Positions 1 through 9,467 of a stretch of DNA of 64,000 nucleotides are shown piece after piece. Position 1 is the stretch's first letter. Each line of letters begins with the position of its first letter. The DNA lies in the NCBI GenBank assembly GCA_030832095.1, contig JAURJT010000011.1, positions 1 through 64,000 of the forward strand, written 5' to 3'. Made by a program: the position numbers and the translations under genes. The DNA comes from Gammaproteobacteria bacterium. GTDB lineage: Bacteria > Pseudomonadota > Gammaproteobacteria > Burkholderiales > Burkholderiaceae_B. The notes under the pieces are model-generated. The model searched no databases. It was not told the origin of the DNA and was given only the letters and a program-made list of their open reading frames with translations.

Positions 1-106
1 CAATGTGTTTGACCACAATGCGCCGTTTGCCCTCATGGCGCACCACCTGAACGGCTGTCGAGCCTGAGGCCGTTCTTGTCTTTCGAGTTGTGAGATCGCC
101 GCGCAT
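1..106 (-). CDS. IS1634-like transposase, N-terminal fragment (runs off the window)
   Basis: Only the first 35 codons lie in the window, read leftwards from an ATG at 104-106. The peptide has the pattern RKTRTASGSTAVQVVR followed by a basic stretch ending KRRIVVKHI. That is the opening typical of IS1634-group DDE transposases (a TASG.TAVQVV block, then a VKHIG block). The rest of the gene is outside the window, so whether the element is intact cannot be judged. Family assignment comes from motif memory; a transposase of a related IS group is the main alternative. Confidence 0.7.
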   Translation of the reverse strand, partial: MRGDLTTRKTRTASGSTAVQVVRHEGKRRIVVKHI

Positions 107-435
107 GCCCAAAAGATAGCATTAGTGCGTAAACTCGAGAAATCAAAAAACGTAACTAATTGAAAAATAATAACTAATTATTCAGACCTATCAAATATCA
201 GCAAAAGTGGCAGAAGTCAGGAAGACAAAGAACACCATAACCGCCACACCTAAATACGCTAGGGCAATTGCCCCACGGTAACCATAGTGTGAAAACGAGT
301 ACAGAAGCGGCCACAGGGGTATCGCACCAGTGTGTTTTGCGTAAAGTGGGAAAACCCTGCGCTTCTTGGCAGGGCGAAGGTGCCTTGGTTTAACCTCGTA
401 CTGTCGCGAAACAACTTTACAAGGCGTTAGCCCTT
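107..435. other. gene-free stretch between the transposase fragment and glmS
   Basis: About 330 bases without a convincing gene. The left part is AT-rich and carries the 9-base direct repeat TAACTAATT at 153-161 and 171-179. The right part holds a hairpin at 351-374 that may end glmS transcription. The left end of the insertion element probably lies here, but I could not define its terminal inverted repeat with only one end visible. Confidence 0.5.
351..374 (-). terminator. glmS: possible glmS terminator
   Basis: A six-base stem CCCTGC/GCAGGG (355-360 with 369-374) and an eight-base loop are followed, read leftwards, by four T residues. It lies about 60 bases downstream of the glmS stop. The stem and the T-run are both short, so this is a weak call. 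Confidence 0.35.
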
Positions 436-2268
436 TTATTCGACGGTCACGCTCTTGGCCAAATTGCGGGGCTTATCGACGTCGGTGCCACGCGAGCACG
501 CGGTATGGTATGCCAATAACTGCAACGGCACAGTATGCAAAATCGGAGACAACAAGCCATAGTGCTCAGGCATGCGGATCACATGTACGCCCTCGGCGCT
601 CACGATACGTGTATCCATGTCGGCAAATACATAGAGCTCGCCGCCGCGCGCGCGTACCTCTTGAATATTCGATTTGAGCTTTTCTAGCAACGCATCATTG
701 GGTGCAATCGTCACCACGGGCATTTGCTCGGTCACCAGCGCTAAGGGGCCGTGCTTAAGTTCGCCTGCTGGGTAAGCCTCGGCGTGGATATAGCTAATCT
801 CTTTGAGCTTCAGTGCGCCCTCAAGCGCGATCGGGTAATGCATACCGCGCCCTAGAAAAAGCGCGTTTTCTTTGGTCGCAAAGCGATCAGCCCAGGCCAT
901 AATTTGTGGCTCAAGCGCGAGCACGGCACTAATCGCCGCAGGCAAATGGCGCAACGCTTTAACGTGGGCGGCCTCTTGTTGTTCGGTTAACTGACCATGC
1001 ACCTGCGCCAAGGCCAGTGTCAGCATGAACAACGCCGTCAGCTGGGTGGTAAAGGCTTTGGTGGATGCCACCCCGATCTCAACACCAGCCCGAGTAATGT
1101 AGGCAAGCTCGCACTCGCGCACCATCGCACTGGTTGACACGTTGCAAATCGTCAGCGTGTGCTGCATGCCAAGCGAACGCGCATGTTTTAACGCTGCAAG
1201 CGTATCGGCGGTTTCGCCAGACTGCGAGATCGTGACCACTAAAGTGTTAGCGTTAGGTACGCTGTCGCGATAACGGTACTCACTTGCGATCTCAACTGAG
1301 ACCGGAATTTTTGCAACCGACTCAATCCAGTATTGCGCAGTGAGCCCCGCGTAATAGCTTGTACCGCACGCCAAAATCAATACGCGATCAATCTGTTTAA
1401 AGATCTTGTACGCCTTGTCGCCAAACAATTCAGGGGTAATCGACTCAACATCTTCAAGCGTATCAGCGACAGCGCGCGGTTGCTCAAAAATTTCTTTTTG
1501 CATGTAATGGCGATACGGGCCAAGCTCTGCCGCACCGGTATGCACCTGCACCGTATTGATCTTGCGAGTGACTTGCTTACCGGTTGCGTCCATGATCCAG
1601 ACATTGCCAAGCTGCAGGTCGGCCACATCACCATCTTCAAGATACACAATTTGATCAGTCGTACCGGCCAACGCCAAGGCATCCGAGGCCAAAAAGTTTT
1701 CGTGTTGTCCGCGGCCAATCACTAAGGGCGACCCGTAACGCGCCGCCACAATACGGTGTGGCTCGTCACGACAAAACACCGCAATCGCGTAAGCGCCTTT
1801 CAATCGCGTCACGGCCTGCTGCACAGCCTCGAGCAGGTCACCGTGATACAGATGATGAACCAGGTGCGCGATCACTTCGGTATCGGTTTGGCTTTCAAAT
1901 AGATAGCCCACCGCTTGTAATTCGGCGCGCAGCTCTTCGTGATTTTCAATGATGCCGTTATGCACCAGAGCAATGGTGGGCGTCTCTTGGCCCGGGCCAG
2001 AAAAATGTGGGTGGGCGTTGCGCGTGACGGGGGCACCATGCGTGGCCCAACGCGTGTGCGCAATGCCCGTGAACCCAGTGATGTGCTCACGGGCAATCGT
2101 GTCGGCCAATTCAGCCACCCGCTCGGTGCTGCGGGCGCGTCGCAAGCCGCCATTGTCAAACACCGCAACACCGCACGAATCATAGCCACGATACTCAAGA
2201 CGACTTAGCCCTTCGAGCAAAATCGGTGTAATGTCTCTTGAAGCGACTGCACCCACAATGCCACACAT
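436..2268 (-). CDS. glmS: glutamine--fructose-6-phosphate aminotransferase (isomerizing)
   Basis: Makes glucosamine-6-phosphate from fructose-6-phosphate and glutamine in the cytosol, the first step towards UDP-GlcNAc for peptidoglycan and lipopolysaccharide. The 610-residue length is standard. It starts MCGIVGAV, so Cys2 becomes the N-terminal nucleophile of the class II glutaminase domain (about residues 2-220). Two SIS sugar-isomerase domains follow, with CGTSYYAG near 300 and the STKAFTTQ block near 400. The C-terminus ends [12 protein letters not shown], as expected for the family. glmU, the later enzyme of the same pathway, lies 3 kb away in the same orientation. An Lrp-type regulator is transcribed divergently from the shared 149-base intergenic region. 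Confidence 0.97.
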   Translation of the reverse strand: MCGIVGAVASRDITPILLEGLSRLEYRGYDSCGVAVFDNGGLRRARSTERVAELADTIAREHITGFTGIAHTRWATHGAPVTRNAHPHFSGPGQETPTIALVHNGIIENHEELRAELQAVGYLFESQTDTEVIAHLVHHLYHGDLLEAVQQAVTRLKGAYAIAVFCRDEPHRIVAARYGSPLVIGRGQHENFLASDALALAGTTDQIVYLEDGDVADLQLGNVWIMDATGKQVTRKINTVQVHTGAAELGPYRHYMQKEIFEQPRAVADTLEDVESITPELFGDKAYKIFKQIDRVLILACGTSYYAGLTAQYWIESVAKIPVSVEIASEYRYRDSVPNANTLVVTISQSGETADTLAALKHARSLGMQHTLTICNVSTSAMVRECELAYITRAGVEIGVASTKAFTTQLTALFMLTLALAQVHGQLTEQQEAAHVKALRHLPAAISAVLALEPQIMAWADRFATKENALFLGRGMHYPIALEGALKLKEISYIHAEAYPAGELKHGPLALVTEQMPVVTIAPNDALLEKLKSNIQEVRARGGELYVFADMDTRIVSAEGVHVIRMPEHYGLLSPILHTVPLQLLAYHTACSRGTDVDKPRNLAKSVTVE

Positions 2269-2363
2269 AAAGATCTCCTAGTCGTGCAAGCATTGTGCCC
2301 AATTTAATATGAAATTTTATGTCTATTTATTGCTTATTTTGGAATTAATAGCCGAAAAACAAG

Positions 2364-2388
2364 ATTAATGAAATATAATTTCATTAAT
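2364..2388. promoter_or_regulatory. perfect 11-bp palindrome, candidate Lrp-type operator
   Basis: ATTAATGAAAT, three central bases, then ATTTCATTAAT: a perfect 11+3+11 inverted repeat in the very AT-rich gap between glmS and the Lrp-type gene, about 30 bases before the regulator start. AT-rich palindromes of this kind are typical Lrp/AsnC sites. Autoregulation and control of glmS are inferred from position only. Confidence 0.5.
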
Positions 2389-2417
2389 TAAATTTTAGTG
2401 TCTTTAAATATTATCCG

Positions 2418-2888
2418 ATGGATACCGGCGCACTCGATGAGCTTGACCTACGCATCCTTGAGCAACTACAGCAAGATGCGAGCGTCACCAATCAAGAGCT
2501 GGCCGAGCTCGTGCATGCCTCACCACCCACCTGTATGCGCCGCGTGCGCCGACTCTCTGAGTCGGGCATCATTCAAAAGCAAGTTGCGATCGTTGATCCG
2601 GCCAAAGTTGGCAGTACCCTCACCGCCATCCTTGAGGTCACCCTCGACGTACAGTCGGCTGAAAGCCTTCAACATTTTGAGCACACAGTTGCGCGTGAGC
2701 CTGCAGTGTTGCAATGCTATCGCGTCTCTTCAGGGCCAGATTTTGTTTTAATCACACAAGTGACTGATATGCCGGCCTATCATGCGCTGGTGCATCGAAC
2801 CCTGACTGCACAAATGAATGTTCGTAACGTGCGAACTTTTTTTTCAATTCATCGCAGTAAATTCAACACCAGCATCGCGCTAGGGTAA
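2418..2888 (+). CDS. Lrp/AsnC family transcriptional regulator
   Basis: A 156-residue protein with the standard two-domain Lrp layout. The N-terminal winged helix-turn-helix covers about residues 8-65 and opens LDELDLRILEQLQQDAS, the usual family signature, with the recognition helix around SPPTCMRRVRRL. The RAM ligand-binding and oligomerisation domain covers about 70-150. Such proteins sense amino acids or related metabolites and bind AT-rich palindromes; one lies just upstream at 2364-2388. It is divergent from glmS, which it may control. The ligand cannot be told from the sequence. Confidence 0.9.
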   Translation: MDTGALDELDLRILEQLQQDASVTNQELAELVHASPPTCMRRVRRLSESGIIQKQVAIVDPAKVGSTLTAILEVTLDVQSAESLQHFEHTVAREPAVLQCYRVSSGPDFVLITQVTDMPAYHALVHRTLTAQMNVRNVRTFFSIHRSKFNTSIALG

Positions 2889-2976
2889 CGATTCACACAC
2901 CGTTAAACATTAAGAGTGCGAGATCAAACCTGCAACAACTAACAAACGGTCACACAATCGTGACAAGATGTCGTGC

Positions 2977-4047
2977 TCAATGCTCGAGTACCTCGCGGTA
3001 CACCTCAAGATAACGCTCGACCATGCCGTCAACCGCGTATTCGGCGCGCACCGCAGCGTAGGCGACTTCAGCCATTGCCCGCGCTTGCTCTGGCTGCGCC
3101 AACATGAATGAGATATGCGCCGCCATCGTATCCGGGTCACCCGGGGCGCACACTAGCCCGCGCCCTGCACACACCGTTTCTTTTAACCCGCCAGCATCGG
3201 TCGATACGACTGGCACGTTTTGCAACATGGCATCAAGCACGCTGCTGCCCAACGCCTCATACCGCGAGGCCATCACAAATACGGAAAGCGCAGCAAACAG
3301 TTGCTCGACCTCTGACTCAAACCCCAGCAGCAGATAACGCTCTTGCAGGCCCAACTCTGCAATCGCCTGCTGCGCTGCGTGCGATGCTGCACCCGCAGCG
3401 CCCCAATGAACAAACACCACATCTTCAAATTGCGCACATACTTTTGCAGCCGCCTGAATTAAGGTCACTGGATCCTTTTCAACCGATAAGGCGGCGGCTG
3501 TACCCACCAAGCGCCGTCCCTCAAGCATCCTGTGCTTCAAAAAAAGTTGAATGCGTGAGGCGTCGACTGTAATGGGCAAGACTGCGCTTGGGATCACTTG
3601 TGTTGACACACCGAGCGCACGAGGTGCCTGAGCTGCCGCTTCGCTGATCGCCACCATTTGATCAAGCCTGCACCACTTTAGGCGTGTGAGCCAACCCCCT
3701 GCCCCGACCGGAAAACTTGTTCGACGCGAAAACACGACGGGGCGCCGATGCGCAGGTGCGACTGTAACAACCCACGCCACAACCTTAGCAGTTTGCGCAT
3801 GCAACACATCGTAGCGCCCACCATGCAATGCCAACCAACAGCCAAAGCTAAAACCACCACCCGCAGTGTGCACCACTAAACCAAGCGCTCGCGCGCGTTC
3901 GGCGAGTGCACTGCCTTTGCGTAAGAGCAACTCAACGTCGTGGCCGCGCGCACGCAGGCCAACCGCGGTCAATAGCGTCTGCCGTTCGCCGCCGCGCCAA
4001 CCGCGCTCGGTATTGATCTGCAAAATGCGCAGGGCCGTCTTAGCCAT
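2977..4047 (-). CDS. GT4-type glycosyltransferase
   Basis: A 356-residue group 1 (GT-B fold) glycosyltransferase. The N-terminal acceptor domain begins LRILQINTERGWRGGERQTLL, where the GG loop is typical of GT4 enzymes. The C-terminal nucleotide-sugar domain contains LLLGFESEVEQLFAALSVFVMASRYEALGSS split around residue 250; the segment SRYEALGSS carries the conserved E that contacts the donor sugar. No signal peptide is visible, so it acts on the cytosolic side of the membrane. Its start overlaps the end of the MFS transporter gene by eight bases. The acceptor is unknown; a lipopolysaccharide or surface glycan is likely in this context. Confidence 0.85.
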   Translation of the reverse strand: MAKTALRILQINTERGWRGGERQTLLTAVGLRARGHDVELLLRKGSALAERARALGLVVHTAGGGFSFGCWLALHGGRYDVLHAQTAKVVAWVVTVAPAHRRPVVFSRRTSFPVGAGGWLTRLKWCRLDQMVAISEAAAQAPRALGVSTQVIPSAVLPITVDASRIQLFLKHRMLEGRRLVGTAAALSVEKDPVTLIQAAAKVCAQFEDVVFVHWGAAGAASHAAQQAIAELGLQERYLLLGFESEVEQLFAALSVFVMASRYEALGSSVLDAMLQNVPVVSTDAGGLKETVCAGRGLVCAPGDPDTMAAHISFMLAQPEQARAMAEVAYAAVRAEYAVDGMVERYLEVYREVLEH

Positions 4048-5428
4048 GTTGGCCCGAGTGCGGGGCTTGTCGATACCGAATCACATTGACACTCACCGCG
4101 ATCAAGGCAAAACAAATGGCGACCCACAGGCCCAGCAAGGGCCCCATCGAAAAACCCATACTAAACACCATCGCTACCACTGCACCGCCAAAGGTCTGAC
4201 TAAACACACGTGTGGTCGACTGTAAGCCGCCTAACGCACCTGCACGGTTGCGTGGTGCAGCGCCGATCAATACGCGATTATTAGGTGTTTGAAAAAAACC
4301 AAAGCCCACCCCCGCCAACATCATCGCAAAAAATAACCAAGTGTTATCAACGGTTGCGGGCATCAAGGCGATCAGGGTTAAACCCAGCGCCATCGCCGCC
4401 GCACCGATGCCACCTAAGATCGCCACCGGAAAACGGTCAGACAAGGGGCCAGCGATTGCAGCGATCATTGCAGCACCCACGGGCCAACCCGCCAACACCA
4501 CGCCAACCGTCATCTGTGGTCGCTGCAATGTTGTTAGTAAATAAAAGGGCAACGACACAAAGGTCGCCATCTGCGCTGAGAAGGTACTGGCCGAGGCAGC
4601 CAACGCAAAACGCATAGCGGGGATGCGAAACAAGTCAACCGGAAACAGCGGAGCCGGCTGCGCGCTTGAGCGACGAATCAACAAAATGCCCACGCAAACC
4701 GAGAGCATAATCAAAATCAGTGCCTGCCAAGTGTAGGTTGCTAAATAATCAATTCCGATAATGAGCAAACCAATGGTCGTCATGCTCAATAGAGCGGATA
4801 CCCAGTCAAACCGGGATTTAACGGGCGCAACCTCTGGCAAATATTTAACGCCCCATAACGCCACTAGCCCGATTGGGATGTTGAACGCAAAGATCCAGTG
4901 CCAGCTCGCAAGCGACAAAATAAAGGCACCAAGCGATGGTCCCATCACCGAGGAGACCGCGACAGTCATAGAGTTCCAGCCAATCCCGCGTCCGATCAGA
5001 TGTGGCGGATAAATATGCCGGAGTAATGCAGCGAACAAGCACATGATGGATGCACCACCCAGCCCCTGCACGACACGACAAATCAATAGCAACGGTAGGG
5101 TCGGCGCCAAGGCACTCGCAATTGAGGCACAGATAAACAGCAGTAAACCAAGACGAAACAACAGCTTAAAGCCAATGCGCTCACCAATGGCTGCCATCGG
5201 GAACAGCATCATGGCAACGGTCAAGCCATACGCATTGACAATCCACACGACCGAGGCCGCTGATTCATTCAAATCTTTCGCAATGGCTGGCAAAGCGACG
5301 TTAGACATCGAGGCGTCAAGCACCGACAACATCAAACCCATACCCAGCGCAAAGGCAGCCTTGCGTCGACGCCCCGTGGGCAAACCTTCTATCGCGTCGG
5401 GTGCTCGCGCGGTTTGTGCTTCAGACAT
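4040..5428 (-). CDS. MFS transporter, DHA2-type (14-TM drug:H+ antiporter)
   Basis: A 462-residue very hydrophobic protein with about 14 predicted membrane segments. Segment 1 contains LMLSVLDASMSNVALPAIA, matching the D-x-x-x-x-NVALP motif of the EmrB/QacA (DHA2) branch. The loop after segment 2 has GERIGFKLLFRLG (MFS motif A, modified), and segment 5 has GPSLGAFI (motif C of antiporters). Such proteins export drugs or metabolites in exchange for protons. There is no adjacent membrane-fusion partner, so it probably works alone in the inner membrane. It overlaps the glycosyltransferase gene and lies two bases after glmU, implying one transcript. The substrate is unknown. Confidence 0.88.
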   Translation of the reverse strand: MSEAQTARAPDAIEGLPTGRRRKAAFALGMGLMLSVLDASMSNVALPAIAKDLNESAASVVWIVNAYGLTVAMMLFPMAAIGERIGFKLLFRLGLLLFICASIASALAPTLPLLLICRVVQGLGGASIMCLFAALLRHIYPPHLIGRGIGWNSMTVAVSSVMGPSLGAFILSLASWHWIFAFNIPIGLVALWGVKYLPEVAPVKSRFDWVSALLSMTTIGLLIIGIDYLATYTWQALILIMLSVCVGILLIRRSSAQPAPLFPVDLFRIPAMRFALAASASTFSAQMATFVSLPFYLLTTLQRPQMTVGVVLAGWPVGAAMIAAIAGPLSDRFPVAILGGIGAAAMALGLTLIALMPATVDNTWLFFAMMLAGVGFGFFQTPNNRVLIGAAPRNRAGALGGLQSTTRVFSQTFGGAVVAMVFSMGFSMGPLLGLWVAICFALIAVSVNVIRYRQAPHSGQHG

Positions 5429-5430
5429 AT

Positions 5431-6801
5431 TTAAACTTTTTTAACTGGCCGTTTCCAGCCCTCGATGGTGAGTTGTTTAGCGCGCGACACAGTCAGTTGC
5501 TCGGCCGGCGCATCACGTGTCAGTGTCGTGCCCGCGCCAAGCGTGGCGCCACGCCCGACGCGCACTGGGGCAACGAGTTGTGTATCGGAACCAATAAATG
5601 CGTCGTCTTCGATGACAGTACGATGCTTATTGACACCGTCATAATTACAAGTGATCGTGCCGGCGCCGATGTTGACACGCTCGCCAATATCGGCATCACC
5701 GATGTAGGCTAAATGATTGGCTTTACTGTCAACACCCAAGCGGGCATTTTTAATTTCAACGAAATTTCCGACGTGCGTGCGATCAGCGAGTGCGGCGCCT
5801 GGGCGTAATCTGGCATAGGGCCCGATCCTTGCATCAACACCCACAACCGCCTGATCAAGATGGCTGTACGGTTCAATTCGCGTGCCCGCCCCTATCGTTA
5901 CATCGCGCAGCACGCAATGTGCACCCACATAAACGCCCGCACCCAACTGAACCGTGCCTTCAAAGACACAACCAATATCAATAAAGACATCTTGACCGCA
6001 GGTTAAGGTACCCCGCACGTCAAAGCGCGCAGGGTCAGCAAGCGTCACACCGGCTTCAAGTTGCCGGCTCGCAAGCTCTAGTTGCCATAAGCGCTCAAGC
6101 TGCGCCTGCTGCGCGCGGCTATTCACACCTAAGGTTTCATAGGCCGCACCAGGGTGAGCCACATTCACGGCCAGGCCCTCAGATACCGCCATGCCAATGA
6201 TATCTGTCAGGTAGTACTCGCCCTGGGCGTTGTTGTTGTTGAGCTTAGCCAGCCAATTTTTAAGCTGTGCAGTGGGTGCCGCGAGGATCCCAGTGTTCAC
6301 TTCAGTGATCGCGCGTTGCTCAGGGGTGGCATCTTTGTGTTCGACGATTGCGCAAACTTGACCTTGAGCATCGCGCACGATACGGCCGTACCCCGTTGGG
6401 TCGGGCAATAGCTCGGTCAAGACTGCCAGGCCCTGCCCTCGTACACTGAGCAAGGCCTGCAAGCTTGCGGTTTGTACGAGTGGCACATCACCGTACAAAA
6501 CAATCGTGACATCATCACGGCCGTCCTCTTTAAGATGGGTCACGGCTTGTAGCACCGCATGACCCGTTCCAAGCTGCGGCTGCTGTGTCGCAAACTGCAA
6601 GTCAGATTGCGCCGCAAACGCCTGTTGCACGTGTTCGGCACCATGGCCAACGACCACCACAATTTGATCGGCGGCAAGGGCGCGCGCACCGTTTACGACG
6701 TGCGCCAGCATTGAACGACCTGCAATGGTATGCAACACCTTTGGACGGTTGGACTGCATCCGCTTGCCCTGACCCGCGGCCAAAATCACGATATTCAACA
6801 T
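5431..6801 (-). CDS. glmU: bifunctional UDP-N-acetylglucosamine pyrophosphorylase / glucosamine-1-phosphate acetyltransferase
   Basis: Carries out the last two cytosolic steps to UDP-GlcNAc: acetylation of glucosamine-1-phosphate, then uridylyl transfer. The 456-residue length is normal. The N-terminal uridylyltransferase domain opens [24 protein letters not shown], which contains the L-x-A-G-x-G-x-R-M...K nucleotide-binding signature. The C-terminal left-handed beta-helix (from about 250) has hexapeptide repeats and the acetyl-CoA site region with NLAYIGDA-like NHLAYIGDA. It completes the pathway begun by glmS in the same block. The stop lies two bases before the MFS gene. Confidence 0.97.
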   Translation of the reverse strand: MLNIVILAAGQGKRMQSNRPKVLHTIAGRSMLAHVVNGARALAADQIVVVVGHGAEHVQQAFAAQSDLQFATQQPQLGTGHAVLQAVTHLKEDGRDDVTIVLYGDVPLVQTASLQALLSVRGQGLAVLTELLPDPTGYGRIVRDAQGQVCAIVEHKDATPEQRAITEVNTGILAAPTAQLKNWLAKLNNNNAQGEYYLTDIIGMAVSEGLAVNVAHPGAAYETLGVNSRAQQAQLERLWQLELASRQLEAGVTLADPARFDVRGTLTCGQDVFIDIGCVFEGTVQLGAGVYVGAHCVLRDVTIGAGTRIEPYSHLDQAVVGVDARIGPYARLRPGAALADRTHVGNFVEIKNARLGVDSKANHLAYIGDADIGERVNIGAGTITCNYDGVNKHRTVIEDDAFIGSDTQLVAPVRVGRGATLGAGTTLTRDAPAEQLTVSRAKQLTIEGWKRPVKKV

Positions 6802-6833
6802 GTTTTGCGTTGTAGCTTTGTTGTAGTTAAGCG

Positions 6834-7598
6834 TTATTTTTTTGTTTGTTTAAGACGTTTTTTTGTATTAGTTTTTGTTGGGGCTTTTGAAGTGGTTTTT
6901 GAAGCGGTTTTTGTTGCAGATTTTTTCACCACGCTGGTCTGTTTAGCTGGCGCCTGACCTGCTGCTGGCGAAGGTTTCAACGCCATGCTGGCAGCCGTTG
7001 CAGCCGCGACTTGACCAAATTGCTGCTGCAACATGTCCCACCAGGCCTGTGCGGCAGGGGCAGCAGCGGCTGTCGCTGCGTCGCCCTGAGTGGTCTGCTC
7101 CGCGCCGCTGGCCGTCGCATCACGATCGACCGAAGCCGCCGTGGCAGCTTGGGGCTGCGCCTCGGGCTGGGCTTGTGTTTGAGGATTAGACTGAGGCTGC
7201 GCAGATGCAGTGGGCCAGCCACTAAACCAGCTCGGTGGAGCCGCTTGCGTGCTTGACGCCTGAGGATTTGCGCTCCCCGCTGAGCTAGCCGCCATAAACG
7301 ACTTAAGCGTTGCGATGGTTGCGAGTTGCACTTCCATCCCTTGGATCGTACTGCTAAGCATCGACAGGTTTAACTTAAGCCAGTTTTCAACCGACTTAAG
7401 CTCAGCAATCTTGCGTTCAAGCTCTTCTGGGTTCATTGGCGGGCTCAAACCAAGCCCACCCGACATTCCGGCAGGGCCACCCAAGCCGGCGAACGCCTTG
7501 CGCATCATCTCAAGGCTCGCAAGCAAAGGGTTGGTTGCAGCGTCACCACTTTGACCAAACCCAGGCAGCACAAAGGGATTAGAAGGGCTTGCACTCAT
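6834..7598 (-). CDS. PhaM-like polyhydroxyalkanoate granule protein
   Basis: A 254-residue protein in three parts. An N-terminal segment (about 1-120) has the conserved block [20 protein letters not shown] and predicted helices. The middle (about 120-190) is rich in Ala and Gln. The C-terminal tail is Lys/Ala/Thr-rich and histone-like (repeats of KKxATKTxxKT), likely to bind DNA. This layout fits the PhaM family, which in Ralstonia activates PHA synthase and ties PHA granules to the nucleoid. Assignment rests on the conserved N-terminal block and the basic tail; no PHA synthase gene is in the window. Confidence 0.7.
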   Translation of the reverse strand: MSASPSNPFVLPGFGQSGDAATNPLLASLEMMRKAFAGLGGPAGMSGGLGLSPPMNPEELERKIAELKSVENWLKLNLSMLSSTIQGMEVQLATIATLKSFMAASSAGSANPQASSTQAAPPSWFSGWPTASAQPQSNPQTQAQPEAQPQAATAASVDRDATASGAEQTTQGDAATAAAAPAAQAWWDMLQQQFGQVAAATAASMALKPSPAAGQAPAKQTSVVKKSATKTASKTTSKAPTKTNTKKRLKQTKK

Positions 7599-7727
7599 AA
7601 TGAGCCTTTTTGTAGGGAGTTATACCTAGATATTACTCGCATCTGATGAGGTTCTGACAGCTCGAAAACATCCCAAAAAAATGACTAGGCGCCGTTTCGC
7701 GACCCCATATTCTGTGACAATATCGTT

Positions 7728-7958
7728 ATGCCAACATTATTGACCCTGACCGAACTCGAATCCGCCATCAATTTCTGGCGCCAGCGCAGCCCTTCTGTCG
7801 GAGAAGAACTACGCCTGTGCCCCGAAGCCTCGAGCCTGGCCACGCCTTACGCGTTGATGATCATCGAGCGGCGCAAAGATATCGAGGTCGCCGAATTGTC
7901 TGAGCGCGCTCAGGCAGCCATCGCAGGCTGGCACGAATCGCTAGGCGCGCGCGGCTAA
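7728..7958 (+). CDS. DUF3717 family protein
   Basis: A 76-residue soluble protein recognised as DUF3717, a small family common in Burkholderiales. It opens LLTLTELESAINFWRQR and contains LCPEASSLATPYALMI, both typical of the family. No function is known and I see no catalytic or DNA-binding motif. It is convergent with the SCO1 gene, with only nine bases between the stops. Confidence 0.8.
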   Translation: MPTLLTLTELESAINFWRQRSPSVGEELRLCPEASSLATPYALMIIERRKDIEVAELSERAQAAIAGWHESLGARG

Positions 7959-7967
7959 CTGCGCAAG

Positions 7968-8546
7968 CTAACGCAACAACAGTTGAATGTCGTGCGCAAT
8001 CGCAGCCGCACCAATATTGTTATTCAAGAGCACACGAGATTCACCCTGCGCATCCATTAAAAAAAATGATGCGCTGTGATCCATCGAATAATTACCCTGT
8101 GCACCAGCTGTTTTCGCGTAATACACTTTAAAAGATCCAGCGGTTTTTTTGATCTGCTCTGGCGTGCCTGTGAGGCCTAAAAAATCTGGGTCAAAACCTG
8201 ATACATACGCACGCAAGACCTCTTGCGTATCACGCTCTGGGTCGACTGTGATCAAGACCACCTGAACACGCTTAGCCTCTTTGCCGAGCAACTTCATCAC
8301 TTGCGTCAATTCGGCCAGCGCACTCGGGCACACATCGGGGCATTGGGTGAACCCAAACATGACAAGACTCACCTTGCCTTTTAACGTCTCGAGGGTATAG
8401 GGCTTGCCATCGGTACCGGTTAGGGCAAGATCTTTGCCCAACCGAGTGCCTGTAATATCGCTACCCTTGAATTGAGGCTTTGTATCATTACAACCGGCTA
8501 AAAGCACCATCAGCACACTAGCAAATGCCGCAAACAACAGACGCAT
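7968..8546 (-). CDS. SCO1/SenC copper chaperone for cytochrome oxidase
   Basis: Thioredoxin-fold lipoprotein that delivers copper to the CuA site of cytochrome c oxidase in the periplasm. The CPDVCP copper-binding motif lies in the segment GFTQCPDVCPSALAEL, and the distal histidine is in SMDHSASFFL. I chose the ATG at 8544-8546: it gives the lipoprotein signal MRLLFAAFASVLMVLLAGC, with Cys19 as the acylated residue. A start 39 bases upstream would overlap ctaB and spoil the signal. It is the last gene of the haem/copper assembly run, 15 bases after ctaB. Confidence 0.92.
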   Translation of the reverse strand: MRLLFAAFASVLMVLLAGCNDTKPQFKGSDITGTRLGKDLALTGTDGKPYTLETLKGKVSLVMFGFTQCPDVCPSALAELTQVMKLLGKEAKRVQVVLITVDPERDTQEVLRAYVSGFDPDFLGLTGTPEQIKKTAGSFKVYYAKTAGAQGNYSMDHSASFFLMDAQGESRVLLNNNIGAAAIAHDIQLLLR

Positions 8547-8560
8547 AGATGGATTGCGGT

Positions 8561-9457
8561 TCAACGTGGCACCATAATCAGCCAATGATCGGCGAGCAAT
8601 GCCGCAAACAACAGCGATAAGTACAAAATTGAAAAACGAAAAAGCTTGCGCGCAAGCTCATCGCTGTAGACACGAAAAAGCTTGTAGGCATAGTGCACAA
8701 ACATGACGCCCAACGCCACCGCCGCGAGCAAATAAAGCCAACCACTCATACCAACCACGTAAGGCAATAACGTTGTTGCCAATAACGCGATGCTATAGAG
8801 CAAGATATGCAGGCGAGTGAACTGCTGACCATGCGTGATCGGTAACATCGGTAAACCAGATTTGGCGTAATCGTTTGTACGATATAACGCCAAGGCCCAA
8901 AAATGTGGGGGGGTCCAGATAAAAATAATCAACACCAACAACCACGCCTCAGCAGGCACTGAGTCGGCAACAGCAGCCCAACCTAACGCTGGAGGCATCG
9001 CGCCCGACAACCCTCCAATCACGATATTTTGAGGCGTTCGTGGCTTAAGGATGACCGTATAAATTACCGCGTAGCCCACAAACGTTGCAAAGGTCAGCCA
9101 CATCGTTAAGGGATTCACCCAACGATAGAGCACCACCATCCCGACGCCGCCCAACAGCCCAGACATGGCCAAGACCTGAGCGGTCGAAATTGAGCCGGTC
9201 GCGGTGGCGCGACGCGCCGTACGAAGCATGCGGGCGTCGACTTGTTGCTCGATCAAACAATTCATGGCAAAAGCGGCTGCCGCTAACAACCAAATCCCAA
9301 GCGTTGCTGCCAGCACACGCTTCGCATCGGGCAGTTCGGGTGTTGCCAAGAACATTCCGATCACTGCGCAAAATACAGCCAATTGCGTGACGCGCGGCTT
9401 TGTCAGCACAAGGTATTGGCGCAGCAGGCCTGGCGAAGCGGCGGTCGTGCTAGTCAT
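8561..9457 (-). CDS. ctaB: protohaem IX farnesyltransferase
   Basis: Adds a farnesyl group to protohaem to make haem O, the precursor of haem A for the aa3 oxidase. It is a 298-residue polytopic UbiA-superfamily membrane protein with about nine hydrophobic segments. The first Asp-rich prenyl diphosphate site appears as [15 protein letters not shown] (N-x-x-x-D-x-x-x-x-R form). The second region is [14 protein letters not shown]. It is followed directly by the SCO1 gene and preceded by ctaA with a 10-base gap, so the haem A enzymes are co-transcribed. Confidence 0.96.
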   Translation of the reverse strand: MTSTTAASPGLLRQYLVLTKPRVTQLAVFCAVIGMFLATPELPDAKRVLAATLGIWLLAAAAFAMNCLIEQQVDARMLRTARRATATGSISTAQVLAMSGLLGGVGMVVLYRWVNPLTMWLTFATFVGYAVIYTVILKPRTPQNIVIGGLSGAMPPALGWAAVADSVPAEAWLLVLIIFIWTPPHFWALALYRTNDYAKSGLPMLPITHGQQFTRLHILLYSIALLATTLLPYVVGMSGWLYLLAAVALGVMFVHYAYKLFRVYSDELARKLFRFSILYLSLLFAALLADHWLIMVPR

Positions 9458-9467
9458 GATCGAAGAT

